A DNA stretch of 7,017 nucleotides from Chloroflexota bacterium (GCA_019247135.1 JAFAPL010000885.1:1-7017), one strand, 5' to 3'; positions 1 to 6,883 are shown, counted from the first letter of the stretch. Notes: generated by a model from the letters alone, not told the origin. A program made the numbers and translations.

Positions 1-436
1 AGTTTGTGACCGACAAAATGAAGGCCAGCATCAGCGCCGCTTGGGCGTTGAGGAAATACCCGCCGAAAACGCCCGCGCCCGACAATATGAAGCCGACAAA
101 CGCCGAGACGGCCACGGCGATCCACACGCTTGCAGACGCGACGGTGCCAATCACGATCAGTGGCACGCCCGCCAGCCCGGCCCAGATGTAGGCGCTCACC
201 CGCGAGCGGGTTTGTCCGCCAAAGTCGGCGAACACCAGCAGGGCCATCACCCCGAAGACCATGAAGGTCGCGACGGGCTGGGGGACGCCGAGCAGCGTTG
301 CTGCGCCAAGTAGCAGCGGCACGACGACGGCAGCGCGCGCGCCACGGCGCAGACTAGCCGAGCCCGGATCATGGGCAATCGAGGGCACCCCGACGCGTAA
401 GCTCGGCGTGCGCAGGATCCGGATTCGCGCGGCCAT
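1..436 (-). CDS. FUSC-family membrane protein, N-terminal part (runs off window)
   Basis: Reading the minus strand from the ATG at 434-436 gives 145 open codons that leave the window at position 1, so the C-terminus is not visible. After a basic N-terminal stretch of about 33 residues come about five closely packed hydrophobic segments, near residues 34-50, 55-71, 84-100, 103-122 and 128-143. A short polar loop (ADFGGQTRSR, about 70-79) lies between the second and third. This pattern, and the loop after the second helix, resemble the N-terminal half of FUSC/aromatic-acid-exporter-like inner membrane proteins; the transported substrate cannot be inferred. The frame is closed by a TAG at 494-496 and has no other start codon downstream of that stop. 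No strong Shine-Dalgarno sequence precedes the ATG. The gene lies 81 nt downstream of the phosphatase remnant on the same strand, and nothing ties it to phosphate uptake. Family assignment rests on recalled similarity only. Confidence 0.72.
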   Translation of the reverse strand, partial: MAARIRILRTPSLRVGVPSIAHDPGSASLRRGARAAVVVPLLLGAATLLGVPQPVATFMVFGVMALLVFADFGGQTRSRVSAYIWAGLAGVPLIVIGTVASASVWIAVAVSAFVGFILSGAGVFGGYFLNAQAALMLAFILSVTN

Positions 437-475
437 CGCAGCATGGTACGTGCGGAAGCCCTTGCCTGCAGAACA

Positions 476-502
476 GCTGGCTACCGCTCGACGCTAGCCA
501 GC
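476..502. repeat. Perfect 8-bp inverted repeat (hairpin) between phosphatase remnant and FUSC gene
   Basis: GCTGGCTA (476-483) and TAGCCAGC (495-502) are exact inverse complements around an 11-nt loop. The hairpin lies in the short gap after the phosphatase remnant stop and before the FUSC start. On the minus strand the following bases (TGTTCTGCAGG) hold no run of T, so it is not a classical intrinsic terminator. It could be a weak terminator, an RNA-processing site or chance. Confidence 0.4.
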
Positions 503-517
503 CTACACTCGGAGCCG

Positions 518-946
518 CTACGAGCTCTGTGAGAAATCGAATGCGCTGAGCAAGTCGCCACCGCGCGCGTCGCGGTCGGTCAGCGGCTCCAGGTTCCAGC
601 GTTCCTCGATAAATTTGAGAATCGAGGTGGTGTCGTATTGGGTGTGATCGACGAATCCTCGCCGGGCGAATGGCGAGATAAACTGAAACAACGGATCGGC
701 ATGTCCGAGAACCGCGTTGTTCCAGCCACCTGAATACCAGGCCCACGTGACTCCCGCATCGTTCAGGCGGTCACCGATTGTGGGTGCCGTTTGCTCAGGC
801 ACAAGCAGCGATTTGTCGGTGATAGTCGGTGGATGCGGTGTGTTGACGGTGCAGGACGTATTCACAACGTACCCACCAGACCGTTCGATTGTTGCTTGAA
901 CGGAGCGTAAAGCGCGTGTTACCAGTTGTGGTGCTGCAGCGCGCAC
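518..946 (-). pseudogene. Remnant of acid phosphatase / phospholipase C-family phosphoesterase (N-terminal truncation and internal deletion)
   Basis: The open frame of 142 codons starts at a GTG. From about residue 20 it resembles the C-terminal part of phosphoesterase-family (PF04185-type) acid phosphatases: GGYVVNTSCTVNTPHPP, then PTIGDRLNDAGVTWAWYSGG and DPLFQF. After F89 it jumps straight to ISPFARRGFVDHTQYDTTSI and a usual-looking C-terminus ending DLLSAFDFSQ. In the family, DPLFQF is normally followed by a long central region with a DE..GG.(Y/F)DH metal-binding motif before the SPFARRG block. Here that region is missing, with the apparent junction at 679/680. The N-terminal catalytic region (EN.SFDN type motif) is also absent: the frame upstream of the GTG shows no phosphatase similarity and reaches a stop at 1019-1021. 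With both metal-binding regions gone it cannot be an active enzyme. The first 28 nt overlap the PAS remnant in another frame. An in-frame deletion means the remnant could still be translated, but no function is expected. Confidence 0.72.
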
Positions 947-1323
947 AGGCGCAGCACGGTCCGTTTGTATCGCAGCGTCGTGGTTGACACGTCCACCAAC
1001 TGGGACCCAATGACCACGTCAAGTCGCTGGTGGATGATCGGTACACCGCGGTCGAGGAACAATACCGCCGCGCGATTCGCGCGGAGTATCTCGCCGGCCT
1101 CGGAGGTTACCAGTAGTGGCGCAGGCAGGAACTCCAGGAGTGCACCGAATTCAGCTTCGACAATAGCCAGGATCTCTTGGCTGGGGTTCGAGATGGGCTG
1201 ACTGGTCCTACCGCCCGGGCGCCGCACGTTCGCAGAGTATGTCCGCTGGAGCAGCCGGAGTGTTAAGCGGCCTTGAATTTGGCGTAAACGGTCGCTAGCG
1301 CAGCAGTCCCTCCCGGAGCACAC
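919..1323 (-). pseudogene. PAS-domain fragment, probable remnant of a PhoR-type sensor kinase
   Basis: This open frame of 134 codons (GTG start) begins 15 nt downstream of the response regulator stop. Residues of about 50-130 look like a PAS sensor domain: EILAIVEAEFGALLEFLPAP, LLVTSEAGEILRANRAA, then IIHQRLDVVIGSQLVDVS and VLRLCAL. PAS domains of this kind stand just before the HisKA dimerisation/phosphoacceptor domain in PhoR-like kinases. Here a TAA at 919-921 follows, and no H-box (SHELRTPL-like), HisKA or HATPase sequence occurs in any frame down to position 518, because phosphatase sequence takes over at once. There is also no transmembrane segment upstream of the PAS; the first 45 residues are Arg-rich and unrecognised. 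GGGAGG at 1309-1314 lies inside the frame without a start codon at a suitable distance, so the start is uncertain. Position after phoB and the PAS type support a decayed phoR. A free-standing small PAS protein is the alternative. Confidence 0.55.
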
Positions 1324-1338
1324 GCAAGTGCTCGAACG

Positions 1339-2043
1339 CTAGCCGCTGAACATGTATCCGAGACCACGCACCGTCTCGATGCGCGTCGGATTCGCCGGGT
1401 CCTGCTCAATTTTACGGCGCAACCATCGAACGTGGACGTCCACGGTTCGCGTATCCCCCGCGGACTCGTAGCCCCAAACGTTGCGCAATAGCCGCTCTCG
1501 GCTGAGCACCTGGGCCGGGTGACGCAGCAAGTAGACGAGCAGGTCGAATTCGCGACGTTTCAGCCGCAATTCAGCACCAGCGCGGATCGCGCGCCGAGCT
1601 TCGACCTCCAACACCAGGTCACCTGCCTGCAAGCGTGACGACCTGTCGGTCGGTAGTCCGTCCATGTCGGCGCGCCGCAGCTGGGCCTTCACGCGCGCCA
1701 GCAGCTCGTGCATGCTGAAGGGCTTGGTGATGTAGTCGTCTGCGCCGACCTCGAGGCCCAGAACTTTATCGATCTCCTCGTCGCGCGCGGTGAGCATCAT
1801 GATGGGTACGTTACTGACCGCGGGGTTGGCTGCTTCGCCGCGAACGCGCCGGCAGATCTCGAGGCCATCCATGCCTGGCAGCATGAGGTCGAGCACCACC
1901 AGGTCAGGCGGATTCTCCAGGAGCATTTCGTACGCCACCCTGCCGTCGGTGCACAGTCGCACGTCATGGCCGGCGCGACTCAGGTTGTAGCGCAGCGTCT
2001 GCAGCAGCGATTCCTCGTCTTCGACGACGAGCACGTCCGCCAC
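1339..2043 (-). CDS. phoB: PhoB/OmpR-family response regulator (phosphate regulon)
   Basis: This 234-residue DNA-binding response regulator has the usual length for the OmpR/PhoB family. The receiver domain covers about residues 3-120. It has the acidic pair E8/D9, phospho-acceptor D52 in VVLDLMLPGMDG, switch residue T85 in MMLTARDEE, and conserved K107 in YITKPFSMHELLARV. The winged-helix DNA-binding domain covers about 138-232, with LKRREFDLLVYLL, the recognition-helix region RTVDVHVRWLRRKIE and the C-terminal wing IETVRGLGYMF. The start is a GTG at 2041-2043, 3 nt after the phoU stop, with GGA in GTCGGATAAGCC as a weak ribosome site; a second in-frame GTG lies three codons on. Its place behind pstSCAB-phoU makes a PhoB role very likely. 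Once phosphorylated it would bind repeated sites such as those upstream of pstS. The cognate kinase is not intact next to it (see the PAS fragment), so the phosphodonor must be encoded elsewhere. The sequence alone cannot separate PhoB from PhoP naming. Confidence 0.93.
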   Translation of the reverse strand: MADVLVVEDEESLLQTLRYNLSRAGHDVRLCTDGRVAYEMLLENPPDLVVLDLMLPGMDGLEICRRVRGEAANPAVSNVPIMMLTARDEEIDKVLGLEVGADDYITKPFSMHELLARVKAQLRRADMDGLPTDRSSRLQAGDLVLEVEARRAIRAGAELRLKRREFDLLVYLLRHPAQVLSRERLLRNVWGYESAGDTRTVDVHVRWLRRKIEQDPANPTRIETVRGLGYMFSG

Positions 2044-2046
2044 GGC

Positions 2047-2796
2047 TTATCCGACGGTGCCGCGCGAGAACTCGCGCATACGCCCGGTCACCAGGAAGAC
2101 GACACGCTCGCAGACGTTCTGCACCCGGTCTGCGACGCGCTCCAGGTTATGCGCGACCCAGAGCAGATGCGTCGCCTGGTTGATGGTCCGCGGGTTCGCG
2201 AGCATGATCGTGAGCAGTTCTCGATACACCTGCTGATACAGATCGTCGACCTCGTCGTCCTCCTGGGCGATCTGTTCCGCCGCGGCAACATCGCGCTCGA
2301 TGAACGCGTCCAGCGAGCGACGCAGCATGTCAGTTGCTTTATCCGCCATGCGTGGGATGTCGATCAGCGGCTTGATCAATGGCTCGTCACCGATCTGGAC
2401 ACAGATATGCGCGATTCCGGCGGCGTAGTCACCCATGCGCTCCAGGTCGGTCACGATCTGCAGAATCGCCGCAAGCTGGCGAAGGTCAGATGCCATCGGT
2501 TGTTGCGTCGCAATGAGCAGCAGTGCGGCTTCTTCAATATCGAAACGCTTGCGATTGACGAGCGTGTCCTCGGCCTGGATTGCCCGAGCGGTGGCGATAT
2601 CGCCTGCGCGTAGCGCGTCGACCGCTCTGAGCGTCGCCTTCGCCACCATGCTGCCGAGAACCAGAACTTCGTCCTGCAAGCGCTCGAGCTCGCGGTGAAA
2701 AGCCGTCCGGCTTTTGTTGATCGCAGCGGGTGAATAAAGCGCCTGCGGAGGCGGAACCGGTGCACCGTTGTGCGGATCGCGCGATGGGCTTGTCAT
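2047..2796 (-). CDS. phoU: Phosphate signalling/transport accessory protein PhoU
   Basis: PhoU is a cytoplasmic helical protein that links PstSCAB activity to the PhoR/PhoB system, keeping the regulon off when phosphate is plentiful. This 249-residue protein has the two PhoU repeats. Each carries the family's metal-binding E..xxD motif: TDLERMGDYAAGIAH (about 116-130, E119/D123) and HNLERVADRVQNVCE (about 216-230, E219/D223). About 30 residues at the N-terminus, rich in Pro, Ser and Asn, precede the first helix (FHRELERLQDEVLVLGSMV) and are longer than usual. The ATG at 2794-2796 lies 16 nt after the pstB stop and is preceded by AGGA at 2802-2805 with 5 nt spacing, which supports this start. 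The response regulator follows after 3 nt, so translation is probably coupled. With the sensor kinase apparently broken, PhoU's local partner would be PstB. Confidence 0.95.
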   Translation of the reverse strand: MTSPSRDPHNGAPVPPPQALYSPAAINKSRTAFHRELERLQDEVLVLGSMVAKATLRAVDALRAGDIATARAIQAEDTLVNRKRFDIEEAALLLIATQQPMASDLRQLAAILQIVTDLERMGDYAAGIAHICVQIGDEPLIKPLIDIPRMADKATDMLRRSLDAFIERDVAAAEQIAQEDDEVDDLYQQVYRELLTIMLANPRTINQATHLLWVAHNLERVADRVQNVCERVVFLVTGRMREFSRGTVG

Positions 2797-2801
2797 GGCT
2801 T

Positions 2802-2805
2802 TCCT
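2802..2805 (-). promoter_or_regulatory. Ribosome binding site of phoU
   Basis: AGGA lies 5 nt upstream of the phoU ATG inside the 16-nt pstB-phoU gap and fixes the long phoU start, including its N-terminal extension. Confidence 0.6.
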
Positions 2806-2812
2806 GGTGCTC

Positions 2813-3709
2813 TCATCCGAATCGACCGGTGATGTAATCCTCTGTGCGACGATCGCTGGGATTGGTAAACATGGTCGCGGTCTCGCCGTACTCGATCAGC
2901 CGACCCACACGGTCCTCCTCGGCCAGCATGAAGGCCGTAAACTCGCTGACGCGTGAAGCTTGCTGCATATTGTGGGTCACGATGGCGATGGTGTACTGCG
3001 CTTTCAATTCATTCATCAACTCTTCGATGCGGTAGGTCGCGATTGGATCGAGCGCGGAGCAAGGCTCGTCCATCAGGATCACGCGCGGCTCGACCGCCAG
3101 TGTGCGAGCGATGCAGAGGCGCTGTTGTTGGCCGCCCGACAGCGAGGCGCCAGTGGCCTTCTTCCACACGTCTTTGACTTCATCGAAGAGCGCTGCCTGG
3201 CGCAACGAGCGTTCGGCAACCTCGTCCAGCGCGCGGGTATTCCAGCCGCCCTGGAGTCGCAAACCCGCGACAACATTATCGAAAATGGACATGGTCGGGA
3301 ACGGATTTGGCTTCTGGAAGACCATGCCGATGTGTCGTCGGAGGTCCACCGGGTCCACATCCGCGTCGTAGACGTTGTGCCCACCGAGCGTGACCACGCC
3401 TTCGGCGCGAGCTCCGCGGACGACCTCATGCATGCGGTTCAGGCAGCGAATCATGGTGCTTTTGCCGCAACCTGAAGGCCCGATAATCGCGGTTATATGC
3501 CTCTCGAGAATCGGCAGGGTGACGTCTTCGATGGCCTTTCGCGGGCCATACCAGGCGCTCAGGTGCTGAACCTCGAGCGCCGGCGCGTCGCTCACGGGGG
3601 CGTTCATCACTTCTGGGTCGGGAGTACGCGCGGGCAGCAATTCACCTCGAGCGGCGGGCGTGGCATTCGAGTCCACTGCTGATGTGCGTGTCAAATTCAT
3701 CAACATCAT
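2813..3709 (-). CDS. pstB: Phosphate ABC transporter ATP-binding protein PstB
   Basis: PstB is the cytoplasmic ATPase that powers phosphate import through PstC/PstA. Counting from the ATG at 3707-3709 the product has 298 residues. It shows Walker [10 protein letters not shown] (about 77-85), the Q-loop in VFQKPNPFP (Q132), the ABC signature LSGGQQQRL (about 190-198), Walker [14 protein letters not shown] (about 210-222) and the switch histidine in IVTHNM (H246). The C-terminus ([10 protein letters not shown]) is typical of PstB. The chosen ATG forms an ATGA overlap with the pstA stop, with AGGA immediately upstream. ATGs at 3706 and 3700 follow, the latter better spaced from AGGA. The family core starts only near [12 protein letters not shown], so the first 40 or so residues are an Ala/Pro/Thr-rich extension of unclear value. 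An internal ATG at 3605-3607 would give 264 residues, closer to the usual length, but lacks a good ribosome site. An open frame runs further upstream to 3796 but overlaps pstA and is unlikely to be used. Confidence 0.95.
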   Translation of the reverse strand: MMLMNLTRTSAVDSNATPAARGELLPARTPDPEVMNAPVSDAPALEVQHLSAWYGPRKAIEDVTLPILERHITAIIGPSGCGKSTMIRCLNRMHEVVRGARAEGVVTLGGHNVYDADVDPVDLRRHIGMVFQKPNPFPTMSIFDNVVAGLRLQGGWNTRALDEVAERSLRQAALFDEVKDVWKKATGASLSGGQQQRLCIARTLAVEPRVILMDEPCSALDPIATYRIEELMNELKAQYTIAIVTHNMQQASRVSEFTAFMLAEEDRVGRLIEYGETATMFTNPSDRRTEDYITGRFG

Positions 3710-4596
3710 TCCTGGATTTGTAAGGGTCGGGCAATAACTCGGACCGCTGCGCTCAAACCGAGCACGAGCACGACGAGGACCAGTGCGCCGGCCCACGCCT
3801 GGGCGCGCCAGCTCTCGTACGGCGAGATCGCGTACTGGAAAACCTGGAGCGGAATCGCTGCCATCGGATCTACCAGCGACGTGTTCCAGAAGCTGTTGCC
3901 AAACGCGGTAAACAGCAGGGGCGCCGTTTCGCCAGCCGCTCGCGCGATGGCCAGCATGGCGCCGGTGGCGAGGCCGCTAGAGGCGGTGGGCAGAACAATG
4001 CGCAGGATGGTTTTCCAGCGTGGTGCTCCCAGCGCCAGCGAAGCCTCTCGCAGACTGCCCGGTACGAGTCGCAGCATTTCCTCAGTCGCTCTGACGACGG
4101 TGGGCAACATGAGAACCGCAAGTGCCACTCCGCCAGCCAGTGCCGAAAATTTTTGCATTGTTACGACAACGAGCGCGTACGCCAGGATGCCGACGACGAT
4201 GGACGGAATGCCGGTCAATACAGCCCCCAGAAAACGGACCAGGTCTGCAAAGCGGTTATCGCCATACTCCGCGACGTAAATGCCTGCCAGCACGCCGGAC
4301 GGGATGCTCAACAGCGCGCCAATGCCAACGATGATCAACGTCCCAACGATCGCGTTGGCGATACCGCCGCCGGGTTCGCCGACGGGCGCCGGGACTTGCG
4401 TAAAGAAGTCGAAATTGAGAGCGCGCGCGCCGTTCACCACCACGTACATGATGACCGCCGCCAGGACCGCCACAGCCATGAGTGCGCAGCATGCGCTGAG
4501 CACCTCGAACATCCGTCCACGAAGTCTTCGTCGGCGCGAAGTCCAACTGGATCTTCCAACGTTCGGACTGGCGTTCACTGCGTTCAGTGCGTTCAC
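3706..4596 (-). CDS. pstA: Phosphate ABC transporter permease PstA
   Basis: PstA is one of two inner-membrane channel subunits of the phosphate importer. The product has 296 residues: a short basic N-terminus (RRRRLRGR, about 21-28), a first membrane span at about 30-55, then the permease core of about five spans between 80 and 290. The cytoplasmic EAA loop that docks on PstB is visible as [19 protein letters not shown] (about 183-201), followed by the family motif [18 protein letters not shown] place the start at the GTG of 4594-4596. It overlaps the pstC stop as GTGA and has GGAGG 5 nt upstream. The longer reading from the ATG at 4635 would overlap pstC by 43 nt and lacks such a site. The pstB ATG overlaps this gene's TGA, so pstC, pstA and pstB are probably translationally coupled. 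The first nine codons consist of three copies of a 9-bp repeat. Confidence 0.93.
   Translation of the reverse strand: MNALNAVNASPNVGRSSWTSRRRRLRGRMFEVLSACCALMAVAVLAAVIMYVVVNGARALNFDFFTQVPAPVGEPGGGIANAIVGTLIIVGIGALLSIPSGVLAGIYVAEYGDNRFADLVRFLGAVLTGIPSIVVGILAYALVVVTMQKFSALAGGVALAVLMLPTVVRATEEMLRLVPGSLREASLALGAPRWKTILRIVLPTASSGLATGAMLAIARAAGETAPLLFTAFGNSFWNTSLVDPMAAIPLQVFQYAISPYESWRAQAWAGALVLVVLVLGLSAAVRVIARPLQIQE
4570..4596 (-). repeat. Three tandem 9-bp repeats at the 5' end of pstA
   Basis: On the minus strand the first nine codons of pstA read GTGAACGCA, CTGAACGCA, GTGAACGCC, encoding VNALNAVNA. The first unit includes the start codon and the end of the pstC stop. It looks like a small slippage-type expansion in the variable N-terminus of PstA. 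Confidence 0.6.
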
Positions 4597-5582
4597 GTCG
4601 GCCTCCGCACAACGGTGCCACCGCTCACGCGCCACACCAGCCAGCGGGCGATCACATTCAGGAGAATCGTCACTCCGAAGAGCACCAACCCCAGTTCAAC
4701 CAGAGCGGAGAGGTACAGAGGATATGACGCCTCGGTGAATTGATTCGCAATCACCGACGCCATCGTGTCCGCAAGCGCGAACAGCGACCCCGAGATTTCA
4801 CCACGATTACCAATCACCATGGTCACTGCCATCGTTTCGCCCAGCGCTCGCCCCAGGCCCAGAATGACCGCACCGAGAATACCGGCGCGGGCATATGGCA
4901 GCACTACGGTGCTGATAACTTCCCAGCGGGTAGCACCAAGCGCAAGCAATCCTTCGCGCTGGTCGCGGGGCACCGCGAGCAGCACGTCGCGCGAAATGGC
5001 GGCAATAGTGGGCAGAATCATGATCGCCAGCACCAGTCCAGCGGAAAGCATGCCGACGCCGTAGGGCGGCCCCTGAAAGAGCGGCAGCACCCGACCAAGC
5101 GTGTCCCCCAGAGCCGGTTCGATGAGCTGCCGCACGATAGGAACGAGCACGAACAGCGCCCACAGGCCATAGACCACGCTCGGAATACTGGCCAACATCT
5201 CGATGAGAAACGAGACCGGCGCGCGCATCCAGCGCGGGGCCAGCTCCGACAGAAAAATCGCTGCACCGAGGCCCAGCGGCGCACCGATCAGCAGCGCGAG
5301 GAGGGAACTGACGATCGTCCCGTAGATGTACGGCAGCGCACCAAACCTGCGAGCGACCGGATCCCAGCGTGTACTGGTGAGAAATTGAACACCAAAGGTA
5401 TCCCAGGCCAATGTGGAGCTGCGCGCCAGCTCGAAGGCGATCAGCAGCACCAGCCCGACGATGCCCGCCGCGAATAGCCCGGCGATCCCCACGAATGCCC
5501 GGTCAGCCACGCGGGCGGATACCCAGCCGCGGCCCTGGCGCGCGGCGACTGCGCGGCTCGATTGCCAGTGTGTGACTGTCAT
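4593..5582 (-). CDS. pstC: Phosphate ABC transporter permease PstC
   Basis: PstC is the second inner-membrane channel subunit of the phosphate importer and pairs with PstA. The product has 329 residues, a usual length. Membrane spans lie near residues 29-51, 87-113, 122-150, 176-200, 232-257 and 288-315. The large loop after the first span contains FGVQFLTSTRWDPVARRFGA, a segment typical of PstC. Other conserved blocks are IEMLASIPSVVYGLWALFV, the EAA loop EGLLALGATRWEVISTVVL (about 210-228) that contacts PstB, and LGRALGETMAVTMVIGN just after it. The ATG at 5580-5582 lies 22 nt downstream of the pstS stop with a weak AGG 2-4 nt before it, so the ribosome site is poor and coupling to pstS is possible. 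The TGA overlaps the pstA GTG. Confidence 0.95.
   Translation of the reverse strand: MTVTHWQSSRAVAARQGRGWVSARVADRAFVGIAGLFAAGIVGLVLLIAFELARSSTLAWDTFGVQFLTSTRWDPVARRFGALPYIYGTIVSSLLALLIGAPLGLGAAIFLSELAPRWMRAPVSFLIEMLASIPSVVYGLWALFVLVPIVRQLIEPALGDTLGRVLPLFQGPPYGVGMLSAGLVLAIMILPTIAAISRDVLLAVPRDQREGLLALGATRWEVISTVVLPYARAGILGAVILGLGRALGETMAVTMVIGNRGEISGSLFALADTMASVIANQFTEASYPLYLSALVELGLVLFGVTILLNVIARWLVWRVSGGTVVRRPT
4602..4606 (-). promoter_or_regulatory. Ribosome binding site that decides the pstA start
   Basis: GGAGG on the minus strand lies within the pstC coding end, 5 nt upstream of the GTG at 4596. It is one of the strongest Shine-Dalgarno matches in the operon and supports the GTG over the upstream ATG at 4635. 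Confidence 0.75.
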
Positions 5583-5604
5583 AACCTGGATCGCCGAGCG
5601 CCGG

Positions 5605-6807
5605 TTAGTGTGCTGGCTGGATCGGCTGGCCGTTGGCTTTGATTGACGACAACTGCTGTTCGTCTTTGCTCACGACCTGCGGCGGCAGCGGCGCGTAGAA
5701 CAGGTCCGTGCTGTACTGTTGGCCATCGTGCGTCAGCCACCACAGGAGATTGACCATGGCCTGGCCACGCGCGGCGTCTTTCTGGTTCTGATGCAGTACC
5801 ACCCAGCTGAAGCCAGAGATCGGGTATGCATTCTGACCGCTGCAACCGGCGATGCGCACGCGGAGGTCCGCTGGGAGTTTGTCGGCGATGCCGGCGGCGC
5901 AAGCGGTCGCTCCGTCGATGTTCGGCACCAGGTACTGATCTCCACTCTGGATCGCGGCGCTGGTCAGACCGTTCTGCTTGGCGTAGGCCATCTCGAAGTA
6001 GCCGATTCCACCTGGAATTTGCTTGACCTGCCCAGCTACACCCTCGGAGCCCTTGCCGCCGAGCCCTACCGGCCAGTCAACCGACAGACCCGAGCCGACC
6101 TGGTCTTTCCACTCTTGACTCGCTGCAGCTAGATAGGTGGTGAAGATGTCCGTCGTACCCGAGCCGTCCGAGCGGTGCACCACCGCGATATCGGTATTGG
6201 GAAGCTGCACGTCCGGATTGAGCTGAGCGATGGCCGGATCGTTCCACTTCTTGATCGTGCCGAGGAAGATCTTGGCGAGCGCATCTCCCGAGAGCTTCAG
6301 CCCCTCGTTGACGCCTGGCAGGTTGTACGCAACCGAAACCGCGCCGAGCGTCACCGGCACATGAACCACATCGTTTTCAGCTGCCGCCAACTGCTCGTCC
6401 GTGAGCGGCGCGTCGGATGCGCCGAAATCGACGGTGCCCTGCGTCAGTTGCTGGATACCTGCGCCTGAACCGACAGACTGATAGTTGACCTGCACCTTCG
6501 GGTGCGTTTTTGTGTACTCGGCGAACGCTTTCGAGAACAGTGGATTATCGAAGCTGGAGCCCGCTCCGTTGAGCGTTAGAGTCCCGCCATTGGCTGACGC
6601 CGAGGAGCCGGGCGTGCTCGCAGGCACCGCCACGGCGGGTGTCGCTGCTGCCGGCGCGGTTGTCGGGTTTTGAGCGCCGGTCGGCGGGCTGGTTGGCTGG
6701 CCCGCTGGAGCGCTGGTTGGGATCGGCGTGCTCGCCGACGCACAGCCGGCCAATAGCAGGACCCCGCACGTGGCGCTCACCAGGTGGCGCACATACATTC
6801 GCTTCAT
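5605..6807 (-). CDS. pstS: Phosphate-binding lipoprotein PstS
   Basis: PstS captures phosphate outside the cytoplasmic membrane and delivers it to PstCA. The 400-residue precursor starts MKRMYVRHL, followed by a hydrophobic core and the lipobox LLAGC with lipid-attachment Cys22. Residues of about 23-75 form a low-complexity Pro/Thr/Ala/Ser tether, common in surface lipoproteins of high-GC bacteria. The binding domain runs from about 75 to the end. Phosphate-contact segments of the family are visible: NGAGSSFDNPLF (about 80-91), SVGSGAGIQQL (111-121), DFGASDAPL (127-135) and HRSDGSGTTDIFTTYL (211-226). C303 and C322 could form a disulfide. The ATG at 6805-6807 is chosen because Lys-Arg form the n-region; a second ATG three codons later is possible. 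No clear Shine-Dalgarno sequence lies within 12 nt. It is the first gene of the operon and is preceded by the proposed PHO-box repeats. Confidence 0.96.
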   Translation of the reverse strand: MKRMYVRHLVSATCGVLLLAGCASASTPIPTSAPAGQPTSPPTGAQNPTTAPAAATPAVAVPASTPGSSASANGGTLTLNGAGSSFDNPLFSKAFAEYTKTHPKVQVNYQSVGSGAGIQQLTQGTVDFGASDAPLTDEQLAAAENDVVHVPVTLGAVSVAYNLPGVNEGLKLSGDALAKIFLGTIKKWNDPAIAQLNPDVQLPNTDIAVVHRSDGSGTTDIFTTYLAAASQEWKDQVGSGLSVDWPVGLGGKGSEGVAGQVKQIPGGIGYFEMAYAKQNGLTSAAIQSGDQYLVPNIDGATACAAGIADKLPADLRVRIAGCSGQNAYPISGFSWVVLHQNQKDAARGQAMVNLLWWLTHDGQQYSTDLFYAPLPPQVVSKDEQQLSSIKANGQPIQPAH

Positions 6808-6823
6808 ACGCTGAAACCGTATG
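6805..6823 (-). other. Inverted repeat that includes the pstS start codon
   Basis: On the minus strand CATACG (6823-6818) and CGTATG (6810-6805) are perfect inverse complements around a 7-nt loop, and the second arm contains the pstS ATG. It might form a small hairpin that masks the start, or CATACG might serve as a -10-like element. Six base pairs can also occur by chance. Confidence 0.3.
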
Positions 6824-6831
6824 CGAGGCCG

Positions 6832-6883
6832 CCTTAACTCCTGGTTAGTGAGCGTTAACCGGGGTCGGATCGATTGTTAACAG
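6832..6883 (-). promoter_or_regulatory. Probable PHO box (phased TTAAC-type direct repeats) upstream of pstS
   Basis: In the direction of pstS the region holds TTAACA (6880-6875), TTAACG (6858-6853), CTAACC (6848-6843) and TTAAGG (6837-6832). The cores start 22, 10 and 11 bp apart, so all lie on nearly the same face of the helix. PhoB/PhoP-type regulators bind direct repeats of about 11 bp; the Bacillus PhoP box is built of TT(A/C/T)A(C/T)A units, and E. coli PhoB uses CTGTCA units with the same period. The slot between the first and second element (core near 6869) is degenerate. The array ends 25 bp before the pstS ATG, where it could replace a -35 element. No convincing -10 was identified; CATACG at 6823-6818 is the nearest candidate and would imply a very short leader. 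The assignment is by motif and period only. Confidence 0.6.

Noticed and set aside
41..313. Plus-strand open frames near the left edge
   Set aside because: The minus strand here encodes a coherent multi-span membrane protein, while the plus-strand products are His/Arg/Ala-rich without pattern.
369..746. Minus-strand open frame overlapping the phosphatase remnant
   Set aside because: It is in a different frame from the recognisable phosphatase residues and the FUSC start, and has no similarity I can name.
1708..2613. Long plus-strand open frame of 301 codons opposite phoU and the regulator
   Set aside because: It lies antisense to two clearly recognised genes, has no recognisable domain and is His/Arg/Gln/Val-rich in the way expected from the reverse frame of GC-rich coding DNA.
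2960..3475. Plus-strand open frame of 171 codons opposite pstB
   Set aside because: It is fully antisense to conserved ABC ATPase motifs and has no family resemblance of its own.
4740..5477. Plus-strand open frame of 245 codons opposite pstC
   Set aside because: The product is an extremely Arg/Gln/His-rich sequence without hydrophobic core, a typical antisense shadow of a membrane protein gene.
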